From the NCBI GenBank assembly GCA_900770225.1, contig CAAGJU010000243.1, positions 1 through 27,702 of the forward strand: a stretch of DNA of 27,702 nt, read 5' to 3'. This document shows, piece by piece, positions 7,524 to 15,316 of the stretch; position 1 is the stretch's first letter, and every line of letters starts with the position of its first letter. The DNA is from Lachnospiraceae bacterium (GTDB lineage Bacteria; Bacillota; Clostridia; Lachnospirales; Lachnospiraceae). The translations under genes and the position numbers were made by a program. The notes beneath the pieces were generated by a model, which was not told where the DNA came from, made no database searches, and saw only the letters and a list, made by a program, of their open reading frames with translations.

Positions 7524-9614
7524 ATGGAGGTTTACAGAACAGACAGGATCAGAAACGTCGTTATTCTCGGTCACGGCGGGTCCGGAAAGACATCCCTCAC
7601 TGAAGGTATGGCTTACCTTTCCGGTATCACTTCAAGACTCGGCAGAGTAGAAGACGGGAATACGATTAGTGATTTCGATAAACAGGAGATCAAGCGCAAG
7701 ATCTCTATTTCCACATCGGTCGTTCCCGTAGAATGGGAGAAGTGCAAGATCAATATCCTGGATACGCCCGGCTACTTCGATTTTATCGGTGAGGTAGAGG
7801 AGGCTGTTTCAGCGGCGGATGCGGCGATCATCGTGGTATCCGGCAAGTCCGGTGTACAGGTTGGCACACAGAAAGCCTGGGATCTCTGCGAAAAATACAA
7901 TCTGCCCCGCATGATTTTTGTCACGGATATGGATATCGATGACGTCAGCTACCGTGATGTCGTTCTCAAACTGCAGGAGCTCTACGGAAAGAAGATCGCG
8001 CCGCTTCACATGCCGATCCGTGAGAACGGCAAGTTCATCGGTTACGTCAATATCGTAAAAAATAAAGGCAGAAGATACATCAATAAGAATGAAAAGGAAG
8101 AGATTCCGATTCCGGATTACGTAAAGGACCATCTGGCTGAGTACAGAGATGCGCTTCTGGAATCCGTAGCTGAGACGAGTGAGGAGTTCATGGACCGCTA
8201 CTTCAACGGCGAGGAATTCTCACCCGCTGAGATCGGCGCAGCGCTGGCGGCTAATGTGTCTTCCGGTGATATGGTACCTGTCTGCATGGGTTCTCCGATC
8301 AATCTGCAGGGAATCAAGATCCTGCTTGATGATATCGTTACCTACTTCCCGGATCCGTCCAAGTGCAAACGTACCGGACTCGACAGAAGCAACAATGATA
8401 CCTTCGAAGCCAATTATGATTTTTCGCTGATGAAGACCGCGACAGTCTGGAAGACGATCGCCGATCCGTTCCTCGGCAAGTATTCTCTGATCAAGGTTTG
8501 CTCCGGCGTCATCAAACCGCAGGATACGCTCTATAATGTCACTCGCGATTCTGAGGAGAAACTCGGCAAGCTCTACGTAATGTGCGGAAGCAAGCCGATT
8601 GAAGTAGAAGAGCTTCACGCAGGCGATATCGGCGCCATTGCGAAGCTCGGCGATGCAAAGACCGGCGATTCCTTTGCTTCGAAGGAGCACCCGATCGATT
8701 ACGGTCCTGTCGCTGTCTCCAAGCCTTACACGGCAAAGAGATACAAAGTGCCGAACAAGGCCGAGGTCGACAAGGCCTCACAGGGACTTTCCAGACTGGC
8801 ACTCGAGGATCTCACGATGAAGGTTGTCAACGATTCTGCTATTCATCAGACGCTGATCTACGGTATCGGCGATCAGCAGATTGAGATCATCGCCGACAAG
8901 CTGAAGGAGCGCTACAAAGTTGAGATCACACTGGAGCAGCCGAAGGTTGCCTTCCGTGAGACCATCCGCAAGAATTCCGATGTAGACTCCAAGTATAAGA
9001 AGCAGTCGGGCGGTCACGGACAGTACGGTCATGTAAAAATGAAATTTGAGCCGTCAGGCGATCTCTCCACGCCTTATGTATTTGAAGAGCAGGTAGTCGG
9101 CGGTTCCGTACCGAAGAACTACTTCCCGGCAGTCGAAAAAGGACTTGCAGAATCCGTGGAAGCAGGACCTCTGGCAGGATATCCGGTTGTCGGTGTGAAG
9201 GCAATTCTTTACGATGGATCCTATCATCCGGTAGATTCCTCCGAGATGGCCTTCAAGACAGCGACAAAGATGGCATTCAAGGATGGTTTCATGAAGGCAG
9301 GTCCGGTTCTTCTCGAGCCGATCGTCGATATGAAGGTGACAGTGCCGGATGCCTTCACCGGTGATGTCATGGGTGATCTGAACAAGCGTCGCGGCCGTGT
9401 GCTCGGCATGACGCCGACCAAGGACGGCGGTACGGTTGTTGAGGCTGAAGTACCACAGCTTGAGATTTACGGCTATTCCAATACGCTTCGGTCCATGACG
9501 GCAGGCGCGGGCGATTTTGAGTACAGCTTCGTCCGTTATGAGCAGGCACCGTCTGATATTCAGCAGAAGCAGATTGAGGCCCGTGCGAATGAAGTGAAGG
9601 ATACCGAAGCCTGA
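7524..9614 (+). CDS. Elongation factor G-like GTPase with divergent G motifs (EF-G2/FusA2 type)
   Basis: A 696-residue protein with the full EF-G layout: GTPase domain, domain II, domain III (~390-460) and domains IV-V (GSYHPVDSSEMAFKTA, GDLNKRRGRVLGM). The P loop GHGGSGKTS (16-24) has glycine where standard factors have Asp or Ala. The switch I RGITI element is replaced by EIKRKISIST (55-64). Switch II is DTPGYFDF, with Tyr in place of the catalytic His. G4 is TDMD (134-137) instead of NKxD. This is therefore not the canonical translocase, which would be expected in a str operon. Related paralogues are the FusA2/EF-G2 group; their role is poorly defined. GGGAGG lies seven bases before ATG 7524. 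A strong terminator follows, so it is monocistronic. Confidence 0.88.
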   Translation: MEVYRTDRIRNVVILGHGGSGKTSLTEGMAYLSGITSRLGRVEDGNTISDFDKQEIKRKISISTSVVPVEWEKCKINILDTPGYFDFIGEVEEAVSAADAAIIVVSGKSGVQVGTQKAWDLCEKYNLPRMIFVTDMDIDDVSYRDVVLKLQELYGKKIAPLHMPIRENGKFIGYVNIVKNKGRRYINKNEKEEIPIPDYVKDHLAEYRDALLESVAETSEEFMDRYFNGEEFSPAEIGAALAANVSSGDMVPVCMGSPINLQGIKILLDDIVTYFPDPSKCKRTGLDRSNNDTFEANYDFSLMKTATVWKTIADPFLGKYSLIKVCSGVIKPQDTLYNVTRDSEEKLGKLYVMCGSKPIEVEELHAGDIGAIAKLGDAKTGDSFASKEHPIDYGPVAVSKPYTAKRYKVPNKAEVDKASQGLSRLALEDLTMKVVNDSAIHQTLIYGIGDQQIEIIADKLKERYKVEITLEQPKVAFRETIRKNSDVDSKYKKQSGGHGQYGHVKMKFEPSGDLSTPYVFEEQVVGGSVPKNYFPAVEKGLAESVEAGPLAGYPVVGVKAILYDGSYHPVDSSEMAFKTATKMAFKDGFMKAGPVLLEPIVDMKVTVPDAFTGDVMGDLNKRRGRVLGMTPTKDGGTVVEAEVPQLEIYGYSNTLRSMTAGAGDFEYSFVRYEQAPSDIQQKQIEARANEVKDTEA

Positions 9615-9688
9615 TACAATGCAAGTAAGGCTGCAGCCGCCGGCCGGGGGACCGGCAGCTGCGGCGGGGAAGGTTATTTTCTTATGGG

Positions 9689-9727
9689 GAAGCATGTGCT
9701 GCAGCAGCGCATGCTTCTTCTTTTTTT
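9689..9727 (+). terminator. Intrinsic terminator of the EF-G-like gene
   Basis: An 11-bp stem with one G-T wobble (9689-9699 with 9707-9717), 7-base loop and a pyrimidine tract ending in seven T. A GC-rich hairpin-prone stretch at 9630-9665 precedes it. Confidence 0.85.
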
Positions 9728-10139
9728 CATGCGTACTTCGCACGCCTGAAAACTGCCTGTCTGTCGACGGCTATGTATAACGTATTAAGTCCGACTGCTT
9801 CATCGCTGCGCGATTCCCGCAGTCGGCACGTGCATTCGCATTTTCGCGCTGCTTCGCATCGCTCCATGCTCATACACGTTTGCGTCGATCACACATACAG
9901 TTTTCTGGGCATGCTCCGCATGCCCGAAAACTGTCTGCGCGTCGACGGCTGCTGCCTGACGTATTAAGCCCGACTGCTCCATCGCTGCGCGATTCCCGCA
10001 GTCGGCACGTGCACTCGCATTTTCACGTTGCTTCGCAACGCTTCATGCTCGTACACGTTTGCGTCGATCACGCATACAGTTTTCTGTGCATGCTTCGCAT
10101 GCCCGAAAACTGTATGCGCGTCGACGGCTTAATACGTTA
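9728..10139. repeat. Tandem multi-hairpin foldback repeat, about 2.3 copies of a 179-bp unit
   Basis: Gene-free. Copy 1 begins at 9781, copy 2 at 9960 (both CGTATTAAG), and 9728-9780 matches the last ~50 bases of a unit. The outer ends are a perfect 12-bp inverted repeat, TAACGTATTAAG (9778-9789) with CTTAATACGTTA (10128-10139). Each unit carries an arm with CGACTGC/GCAGTCG around ATCG/CGAT, a small arm around GCTTCGC, and a long arm with CAGTTTTC/GAAAACTG around GCATGC/GCATGC (13-bp outer stem in copy 2). The copies differ at scattered positions, some of them paired. T6 follows at 10143-10148. Not recognised as a named element; I see no coding capacity. Confidence 0.85.
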
Positions 10140-10164
10140 AAGTTTTTTATCTCATGCGTGAGAA

Positions 10165-10183
10165 ATGTGCTACAATAGCACAT
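10165..10183 (+). promoter_or_regulatory. Extended -10 promoter of ilvE inside a palindromic operator-like site
   Basis: TGCTACAAT (TACAAT at 10171-10176) is an extended -10 with no clear -35. It lies in the centre of a palindrome, ATGTGCTA-CAA-TAGCACAT, with 8-bp perfect arms. A repressor bound here would block RNA polymerase. Just downstream, 10185-10199 matches 10 of 15 positions of the CodY box, a weak but relevant hit for a branched-chain amino acid gene. The leader before ilvE is only about 30 bases. Confidence 0.55.
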
Positions 10184-10213
10184 AGATTTTCAGATTAGCA
10201 GGAGGAACCTAAG

Positions 10214-11239
10214 ATGGCAAAGGATATTGACTGGGGAAGCCTCGACTTCTCCTACAGAGAAACTGATTACAGCTATGTATCCATGTACAAGGATGGTAAG
10301 TGGGATGAAGGAAAGCTGACGAAGGATCACACCGTCACCATGAGCGAGTGCGCCTGCGTTCTGCAGTACTCCCAGTCCTGCTTCGAGGGACTCAAGGCTT
10401 ATACGACCGAAGACGGACGTATCGTTTGCTTCCGTCCGGATCTCAACGCACAGAGAATGTATGATTCCTGCAAGCGCCTTGAGATGCCGCCGTTCCCTGT
10501 AGACAGATTCGTAAAGGCTGTCGAGGAGACAGTAAAAGCAAACGCCGACTGGGTACCGCCGTATGGCTCAGGCGCAACGCTTTACATCCGTCCGTACATG
10601 TTCGGATATAATGCAGTTATCGGTGTAAAGCCGGCAGAAGAGTATATGTTCCGTATTCTTGTTACACCGGTTGGCCCGTATTTCAAGGGCGGTGCAAAGC
10701 CTGTTGTTGTACGTATTCCTGATTTCGACCGTGCTGCACCTCACGGAACCGGCGGAATCAAGGCTGGCCTGAACTACGCTATGTCCCTGCACCCGATCAT
10801 GGAAGCTCACAGAGAAGGCTTCAATGAGAATATGTACCTCGATCCGGCTACCCGTACAAAGGTAGAGGAGACCGGTGGCGCCAACATCATCTTCATCAAG
10901 GATCATGGCAAGACGCTTGTTACGCCGAAGTCTGATTCGATTCTGCCTTCCATCACCAGACGTTCGATCTGCTACATCGCAGAGAATCTGCTGGGCATGA
11001 AGGTTGAGCACAGACCGGTTCTTTTCAGTGAAGTTCCGGAGATGGAAGAGATGGGTCTCTGCGGTACTGCAGCAGTTATCTCTCCGGTTGGACAGATCAA
11101 TGATCACGGCAAGATCATCAACATCCCGAGCGGTATGGAGAAGATGGGCCCGACGATCCAGAAGCTGTATGATACACTGACCGGTATCCAGATGGGCCGC
11201 ATTGAGGCACCGGAAGGATGGATCTACGAGATCAAGTAA
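10214..11239 (+). CDS. ilvE: Branched-chain amino acid aminotransferase
   Basis: A 341-residue fold-type IV PLP enzyme that transfers the amino group between glutamate and leucine, isoleucine or valine. The PLP lysine is in GTGGIKAGLNYAMS (K183). Other family marks are YSQSCFEGLKAY (52-63), LYIRPYMFG (123-131) and the TKVEETGGANIIF stretch containing the cofactor-binding glutamate. AGGAGG lies nine bases before ATG 10214. It stands alone, between a foldback repeat upstream and a palindromic element downstream, with its own promoter. No other ilv/leu gene is nearby. The length is usual for the long-form Firmicutes IlvE group. Confidence 0.96.
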   Translation: MAKDIDWGSLDFSYRETDYSYVSMYKDGKWDEGKLTKDHTVTMSECACVLQYSQSCFEGLKAYTTEDGRIVCFRPDLNAQRMYDSCKRLEMPPFPVDRFVKAVEETVKANADWVPPYGSGATLYIRPYMFGYNAVIGVKPAEEYMFRILVTPVGPYFKGGAKPVVVRIPDFDRAAPHGTGGIKAGLNYAMSLHPIMEAHREGFNENMYLDPATRTKVEETGGANIIFIKDHGKTLVTPKSDSILPSITRRSICYIAENLLGMKVEHRPVLFSEVPEMEEMGLCGTAAVISPVGQINDHGKIINIPSGMEKMGPTIQKLYDTLTGIQMGRIEAPEGWIYEIK

Positions 11240-11244
11240 TAGAT

Positions 11245-11378
11245 TTACAGATACTTCTGCCCGCAACACGCTCTCGCTCGTCCTCGACGCAGCGGTGGTA
11301 AGTTCATCCATCGGCTTAAGCCTCGGATTCACTAACCACCGGCGTCTGCGGATGGTTGCGGGTCAGAAGTATCTGTAA
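11245..11378. repeat. Palindromic interspersed element, full-length copy
   Basis: The ends form a 23/24-bp inverted repeat (TTACAGATACTTCTG at 11245 and CAGAAGTATCTGTAA ending at 11378, each continuing inward through CCCGCAAC/GTTGCGGG). An inner inverted repeat pairs GACGC..CGGTGGT (from ~11286) with ACCACCGGCGTC (to ~11346), and GGCTTAAGCC sits near the centre. No T tract, so it is not a normal terminator. Related copies lie at 17347, 20768 and 22043. Confidence 0.82.
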
Positions 11379-11463
11379 GACCCGATGCCTGCCATTATGA
11401 TCAATGGCAACGATTAGGTTAATTTATAAATGGTCAGAATAATTAACAATTTTTCTGTTAACT

Positions 11464-11492
11464 TTGACCGTGGGTTACACGTATGGTAAAAT
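11464..11492 (+). promoter_or_regulatory. Strong promoter directly followed by a terminator hairpin
   Basis: TTGACC (11464-11469) and TAAAAT (11487-11492) with a 17-base spacer. The predicted start, about 11499, falls at the foot of the terminator hairpin at 11497-11538, so most transcripts would be about 40 bases unless the hairpin is bypassed. It is the best promoter candidate for the operon starting at 11653. Confidence 0.6.
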
Positions 11493-11496
11493 AGGA

Positions 11497-11538
11497 CTGT
11501 ATATTGCGTCAGAAACGACGCAGTGTACAGCCCTTTTT
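11497..11538 (+). terminator. Terminator or attenuator hairpin in the leader of the decarboxylase operon
   Basis: CTGTA (11497-11501) pairs with TACAG (11526-11530), and TGCGTC (11505-11510) with GACGCA (11517-11522), followed by CCC and T5. Downstream at 11539-11652 are further pairings, such as GATCAC/GTGATC and GATAAAC (11604)/GTTTATC (11633), the latter ending next to the ribosome binding site. This may be an attenuator, or simply the end of an ilvE read-through transcript. Confidence 0.6.
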
Positions 11539-11652
11539 CTTGTGCGAACAGAGAGTCGCAGATGATCACAAGGTGATCGAGTGTGGCGAATATCGCGATA
11601 ATGAGATAAACCCTCGAAGCGCGTTTAATCTCGTTTATCAGGAGCATTTATT

Positions 11653-13404
11653 TTGACAGATTACGACAGAACGCATCTATCACAGGACAGAACGCCATTG
11701 ATCGACGCCATCCGGAAGTATGTGGATGAAGGACCGGCTTTTTTCAGAGTACCGGGGCACCGGTTTGAACGCGGTGTGGACGCGGCGGTGCTGGATCTCC
11801 TCGGTGAGAAGGCCTACAGGGCGGATCTCACGGAAGCTGAGGGACTGGATGATCTGCATCATCCATCGGGTGCAATCCTCGAGGCGGAGAAACTCGCTGC
11901 TGATCTGTATGGCTCGGATTACTGCTGGTTTCTTGTGAATGGAACGACGAGCGGTAACGAGGCCATGATCCTTTCCGTGGTCGGACCGGGAGAAAAAATT
12001 CTCATTGACCGGAATGCCCACAGGTCTGTTTTTCAGGGGCTTATCCTGAGCGGGGCTGTGCCTGTCTGGATCATGCCGCGTGCTTATCCGGGCTGGGATC
12101 TGACGGGATCCGTGGCTCCGGAGGCCGTGGAGACCGCACTGGATAAGGATCCGGACATCAAAGCAGTTTTTATCACGAGTCCAACCTACTACGGTGTTGC
12201 AAGTGATCTCAGACGAATTGCGGAGATCTGCCACGCGTATGGGTTGCCACTGCTGGTCGATGAAGCGCATGGTTCGCATCTGAATTTTTTCTCAGCTGAC
12301 ACAGGAGCTCCGGAGGAAGCCGTAGCGGCGGGTGCTGATCTCGTTTCACAGAGCACGCATAAAACCTGCGGCAGCATGACGGAGAGCTCGATGCTGCATC
12401 TGCAGGGCAACCTGGTAAGCAGAGAACGGACGGATGCCTGCCTGAAGCTTGTGACGAGTACAAGTCCGAATTATCTGCTTATGTCATCGCTTGACGGGGC
12501 GAGACACCTGATGGCGCAGCACGGGGAAGAACTGATGACGAAAGCACTGCGTCTGGCACGCATGGCGGAAGAAGGTATAGCCGGTATCCCGGGCTACAGA
12601 GTTCTCGGTTATTCATCGTCGGAAAATACAGCAAATCATACAACGGCAGATACTCCAGAACTTTATACAGAATATGCAGAAATTGATGGAACATCGGGAG
12701 ATATTCAGAAGGAAAAAAGCAAATGTCCTGGGGAAGTGAAAAGAACATCAGGTAAATCAGAAAAAACGTCAGGTAACAGGAAGACAGACAGAGAATTGCC
12801 TCAGAGTGTCTATGGAAAAGATCCTCTCCGCCTTGTTTTCTCTGCGTGTGATGCTGGAATTTCCGGGAACCGTCTGCATGAGCTTCTTTATCAGGAGGGT
12901 GGCGTGAGCTGCGAACTCTCGGATTCCCGTCATGTCGTATGCGTGATCACCTGGGGCAATACGGAAGAAGATATTCACAGGCTGATCGATACCTGCAAAA
13001 TCGTTCGAGCCAGGTATGGCTCTGAGACTACTGGCAGAAATTTCTCAGAGACAGAAGCCAGGTATGGCTTTGAGACATCTGACAACTATAGTTCAGGGTC
13101 AGATGGCAGACGTGAAACGGAGACAGCGGAGGGGGTTAAGTCAGGCAGAAATTTCCTTCTGCGGCCGATGACTCCCATGCGGATGACACCGAGACAGGCT
13201 TTTTACAGCAGAAAAGAAAAGGTGCCTCTTGAAAAAGCAGTTGGCAGAATCGCGGCAGAATCGATTACACCATATCCGCCGGGAGTTCCCATCGTCTGTC
13301 CCGGCGAGGAACTGACGGAACAGACGGTGCGAGATGCGCTCGCGTATCAGGATGGATCAGTTGGGGGAAATAAGGCAAATATACTGGTTACAAGCGTTTC
13401 GTAA
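11653..13404 (+). CDS. Orn/Lys/Arg decarboxylase-fold PLP enzyme with repeat-filled insertions
   Basis: A 583-residue fold-type I PLP protein of the Orn/Lys/Arg decarboxylase group in its short Gram-positive form. Visible marks: PGHRFERG (34-41), NGTTSGNEAM (96-105), DEAHGSH (203-209) and STHKTCGS with the PLP lysine K237. A C-terminal domain (about 510-575, LEKAVGRIAAESITPYPPG) is typical. The substrate is not decided by sequence; a basic amino acid is the family expectation. TTG 11653 is the start, with AGGAG eight bases upstream. Two low-complexity segments interrupt the fold, about residues 323-388 and 451-499. The second has a 16-residue repeat beginning ARYG(S/F)ET. First gene of an operon with a GH13-like gene, DUF5662 and lysC. 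Confidence 0.87.
   Translation: MTDYDRTHLSQDRTPLIDAIRKYVDEGPAFFRVPGHRFERGVDAAVLDLLGEKAYRADLTEAEGLDDLHHPSGAILEAEKLAADLYGSDYCWFLVNGTTSGNEAMILSVVGPGEKILIDRNAHRSVFQGLILSGAVPVWIMPRAYPGWDLTGSVAPEAVETALDKDPDIKAVFITSPTYYGVASDLRRIAEICHAYGLPLLVDEAHGSHLNFFSADTGAPEEAVAAGADLVSQSTHKTCGSMTESSMLHLQGNLVSRERTDACLKLVTSTSPNYLLMSSLDGARHLMAQHGEELMTKALRLARMAEEGIAGIPGYRVLGYSSSENTANHTTADTPELYTEYAEIDGTSGDIQKEKSKCPGEVKRTSGKSEKTSGNRKTDRELPQSVYGKDPLRLVFSACDAGISGNRLHELLYQEGGVSCELSDSRHVVCVITWGNTEEDIHRLIDTCKIVRARYGSETTGRNFSETEARYGFETSDNYSSGSDGRRETETAEGVKSGRNFLLRPMTPMRMTPRQAFYSRKEKVPLEKAVGRIAAESITPYPPGVPIVCPGEELTEQTVRDALAYQDGSVGGNKANILVTSVS
13009..13160 (+). repeat. Degenerate 48-bp in-frame tandem repeat within the decarboxylase gene
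   Basis: GCCAGGTATGGC occurs at 13009 and 13057, a 48-bp (16-codon) period, each followed by a TYTGAGAC sequence. GGCAGAAATTTC recurs at 13033 and 13144. The repeats encode a Ser/Thr/Glu/Gly-rich segment likely to be a disordered surface loop. The other insertion (about 12619-12816) also carries a short repeat with TCAGGTAA near 12748 and 12769. Confidence 0.75.
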
Positions 13405-13418
13405 TAAACAGAGGGGGA

Positions 13419-15284
13419 ATGAGCAGCTTGGATGAGACTTTTCGTGTATATCCGGGAGACCCGATGCGCGATGGCGTAAGGAGAGATGGCAGGAGGGTAT
13501 GCTTTACCATGCGGGTCCCCGAGGATAAGAATCTGGAACTTCTTCTGTATAAAAAGAATGAGACCACGCCGGCCCGGGAGATCCCGTATCCTGCTTCGAA
13601 CAGGATCGGGAATATCAGTTCGGTCAGCATTTACGTGGATCCGGAATACGCATGGTATAATTACCGCGTCGACGGGGAAATCGTTCCGGATCCGTATGCT
13701 GTCAGTGCTGTGAGATACAGCATTCCCGGCACGGAACAGATGAGCTGGCTCTGTGCTATTCCCACCGATTACACGGCAGAGACGGAACCGCTTCAGATCC
13801 CGATGAGCGACTGCATTTTTTACAAACTGCACGTGCGTGGTTATACGATGAAAAAACCGGCCGGCGTGCGGCACCCCGGGACGTTTGCCGGTGTGCGCGA
13901 GAGAATTCCCGACCTGAAGGATCTGGGCGTGACATCCGTCATCCTCATGCCGGTCTACGAATTTAAGACGACGGAAGAGGCGAAAGAATCGAGCTATCTT
14001 CTGGACAGCGATGTCCGGGTGATGAACACGGAGAACCATCCGAAAAAAAATTACTGGGGATACAGCAGCGGACTGTATTTTGCTCCGAAGGCATCCTACA
14101 GCAGTTCGGATGACCCGGTTCGCGAATTTGGCGATCTGGTCGATGCACTGCACAGAAACGGACTGGAGTGTATCCCTGAATTCTATTTCGAGGCTGATGA
14201 GGATCCGCGCGTTGTCACAGATGTGCTCCGCTACTGGCGGTTTGTCTATCACGTGGATGGATTTCATCTCGTGGGAGACGTGCACTGGATACAGGCCGTG
14301 ACGTCCGACCCCATGCTCGTCAGATGCAAACTGATTTATACCTATTTTGATACGGAAGGAATTTACAGAAAAGGCAAACCGCGCTACCGCAATCTGGCCT
14401 GCATGAATCTGGGCTATGAACACATCATGCGGCGTTTCCTCAAGGGAGACACCGATCTGCCGCTCACCGGCGTGCAGGAAGCCATGCGCAATGACTGTGA
14501 CTGCTGTACAAAGATCAGCTATTTTGCCGACCAGGACGGGTTCACGATGAACGACATGGTGAGCTACGGAGAGAAGCATAACGAGGAAAACGGAGAGAAT
14601 AATCATGACGGCACAACGGAGAATTTCTCCTGGAACTGCGGTGCCGAGGGCACGAGCCGCAAAGCGGCCGTGAAAAAGCTCAGGATGCAGCTGCTCAGGA
14701 ATGCTTTCCTTATGCTGATGACCGGGCAGCCGTCCCCGATGATCTATGCCGGTGATGAGGTGATGAATTCTCAGAACGGCAATAACAATGCGTGGTGCCA
14801 GGATAATGAGACGGGCTGGGTGAGCTGGTCGAAATCGAAATCCGCGGCGGAGCTCAGAGAGTTTGTGAAGGACTGCATTGCTTTTCGCCGCGAACACCCT
14901 GTTCTTCATCAGCCGCACCTCCTGAGAATGAGTGATTATAAGAGCTGCGGTTTTCCGGATCTTTCCTATCACAGCAGGATCGCCTGGATGAGCGGCACCG
15001 GGGATACGAAGGTCGGCTTTGCCGTCATGTACTGCGGCGATTACGCCGAAAAAGCGGACGGCACGAAGGATCAGACGATCTATATCGCTTATAATATGTA
15101 CTGGAAAGAGCAGGAATTCGCTCTGCCTCATCTGCCGGGCGGCGGCAGATGGTATCTCAAGGCCGACACCTCCAGAGAAAACGCCTTCATTCCTGACGGG
15201 CAGGAAGAGAGCATCCCCGCAGACAGGGATAAGTCGATACCAGTAGCCGGAAGATCGGCAATCGTTCTGATCGCAGAGAATTGA
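13419..15284 (+). CDS. GH13 (isoamylase/GlgX-like) protein with a degenerate active site
   Basis: A 621-residue protein with a CBM48-like N-terminal domain (~1-100) and a GH13 barrel (FYKLHVRGYTMKK, KDLGVTSVILMPVYEF, NYWGYSSGLYFAPKASY). Catalytic regions are altered. Region I is CIPEFYFEAD (251-260) with no Asn-His. Region II is VDGFHLVGD (279-287), losing the Arg and the nucleophile Asp of the usual FRFD. Region III is KLIYTYFDTE (304-313), without the Glu in place. Region IV, FADQDGF, keeps Asp but has Gln for His. A glucan-binding or regulatory pseudoenzyme is more likely than an active debranching enzyme. ATG 13419 sits one base from GAGGGGG, so TTG 13428 may be the true start. It follows the decarboxylase gene by 14 bases. 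No signal peptide seen. Confidence 0.85.
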   Translation: MSSLDETFRVYPGDPMRDGVRRDGRRVCFTMRVPEDKNLELLLYKKNETTPAREIPYPASNRIGNISSVSIYVDPEYAWYNYRVDGEIVPDPYAVSAVRYSIPGTEQMSWLCAIPTDYTAETEPLQIPMSDCIFYKLHVRGYTMKKPAGVRHPGTFAGVRERIPDLKDLGVTSVILMPVYEFKTTEEAKESSYLLDSDVRVMNTENHPKKNYWGYSSGLYFAPKASYSSSDDPVREFGDLVDALHRNGLECIPEFYFEADEDPRVVTDVLRYWRFVYHVDGFHLVGDVHWIQAVTSDPMLVRCKLIYTYFDTEGIYRKGKPRYRNLACMNLGYEHIMRRFLKGDTDLPLTGVQEAMRNDCDCCTKISYFADQDGFTMNDMVSYGEKHNEENGENNHDGTTENFSWNCGAEGTSRKAAVKKLRMQLLRNAFLMLMTGQPSPMIYAGDEVMNSQNGNNNAWCQDNETGWVSWSKSKSAAELREFVKDCIAFRREHPVLHQPHLLRMSDYKSCGFPDLSYHSRIAWMSGTGDTKVGFAVMYCGDYAEKADGTKDQTIYIAYNMYWKEQEFALPHLPGGGRWYLKADTSRENAFIPDGQEESIPADRDKSIPVAGRSAIVLIAEN

Positions 15285-15316
15285 AACCGGGAGGCGGTCA
15301 TCCTGATCGCAGGAGC

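Noticed and set aside
9781..10130. Possible CRISPR array or repeat-encoded peptides
   Set aside because: Only two long units with no short regular repeat-spacer pattern and no cas gene. The open frames at 9773-9967 and 9880-10140 are by-products of the repeat, without ribosome sites.
10141..10213. T-box or leader peptide attenuator before ilvE
   Set aside because: The predicted leader is only about 30 bases long, too short for either.
11245..11378. Integron attC site or plain terminator
   Set aside because: No GTTRRRY/RYYYAAC core arrangement and no integrase or cassette in the window. There is no T tract after the stem, so it is not an intrinsic terminator either.
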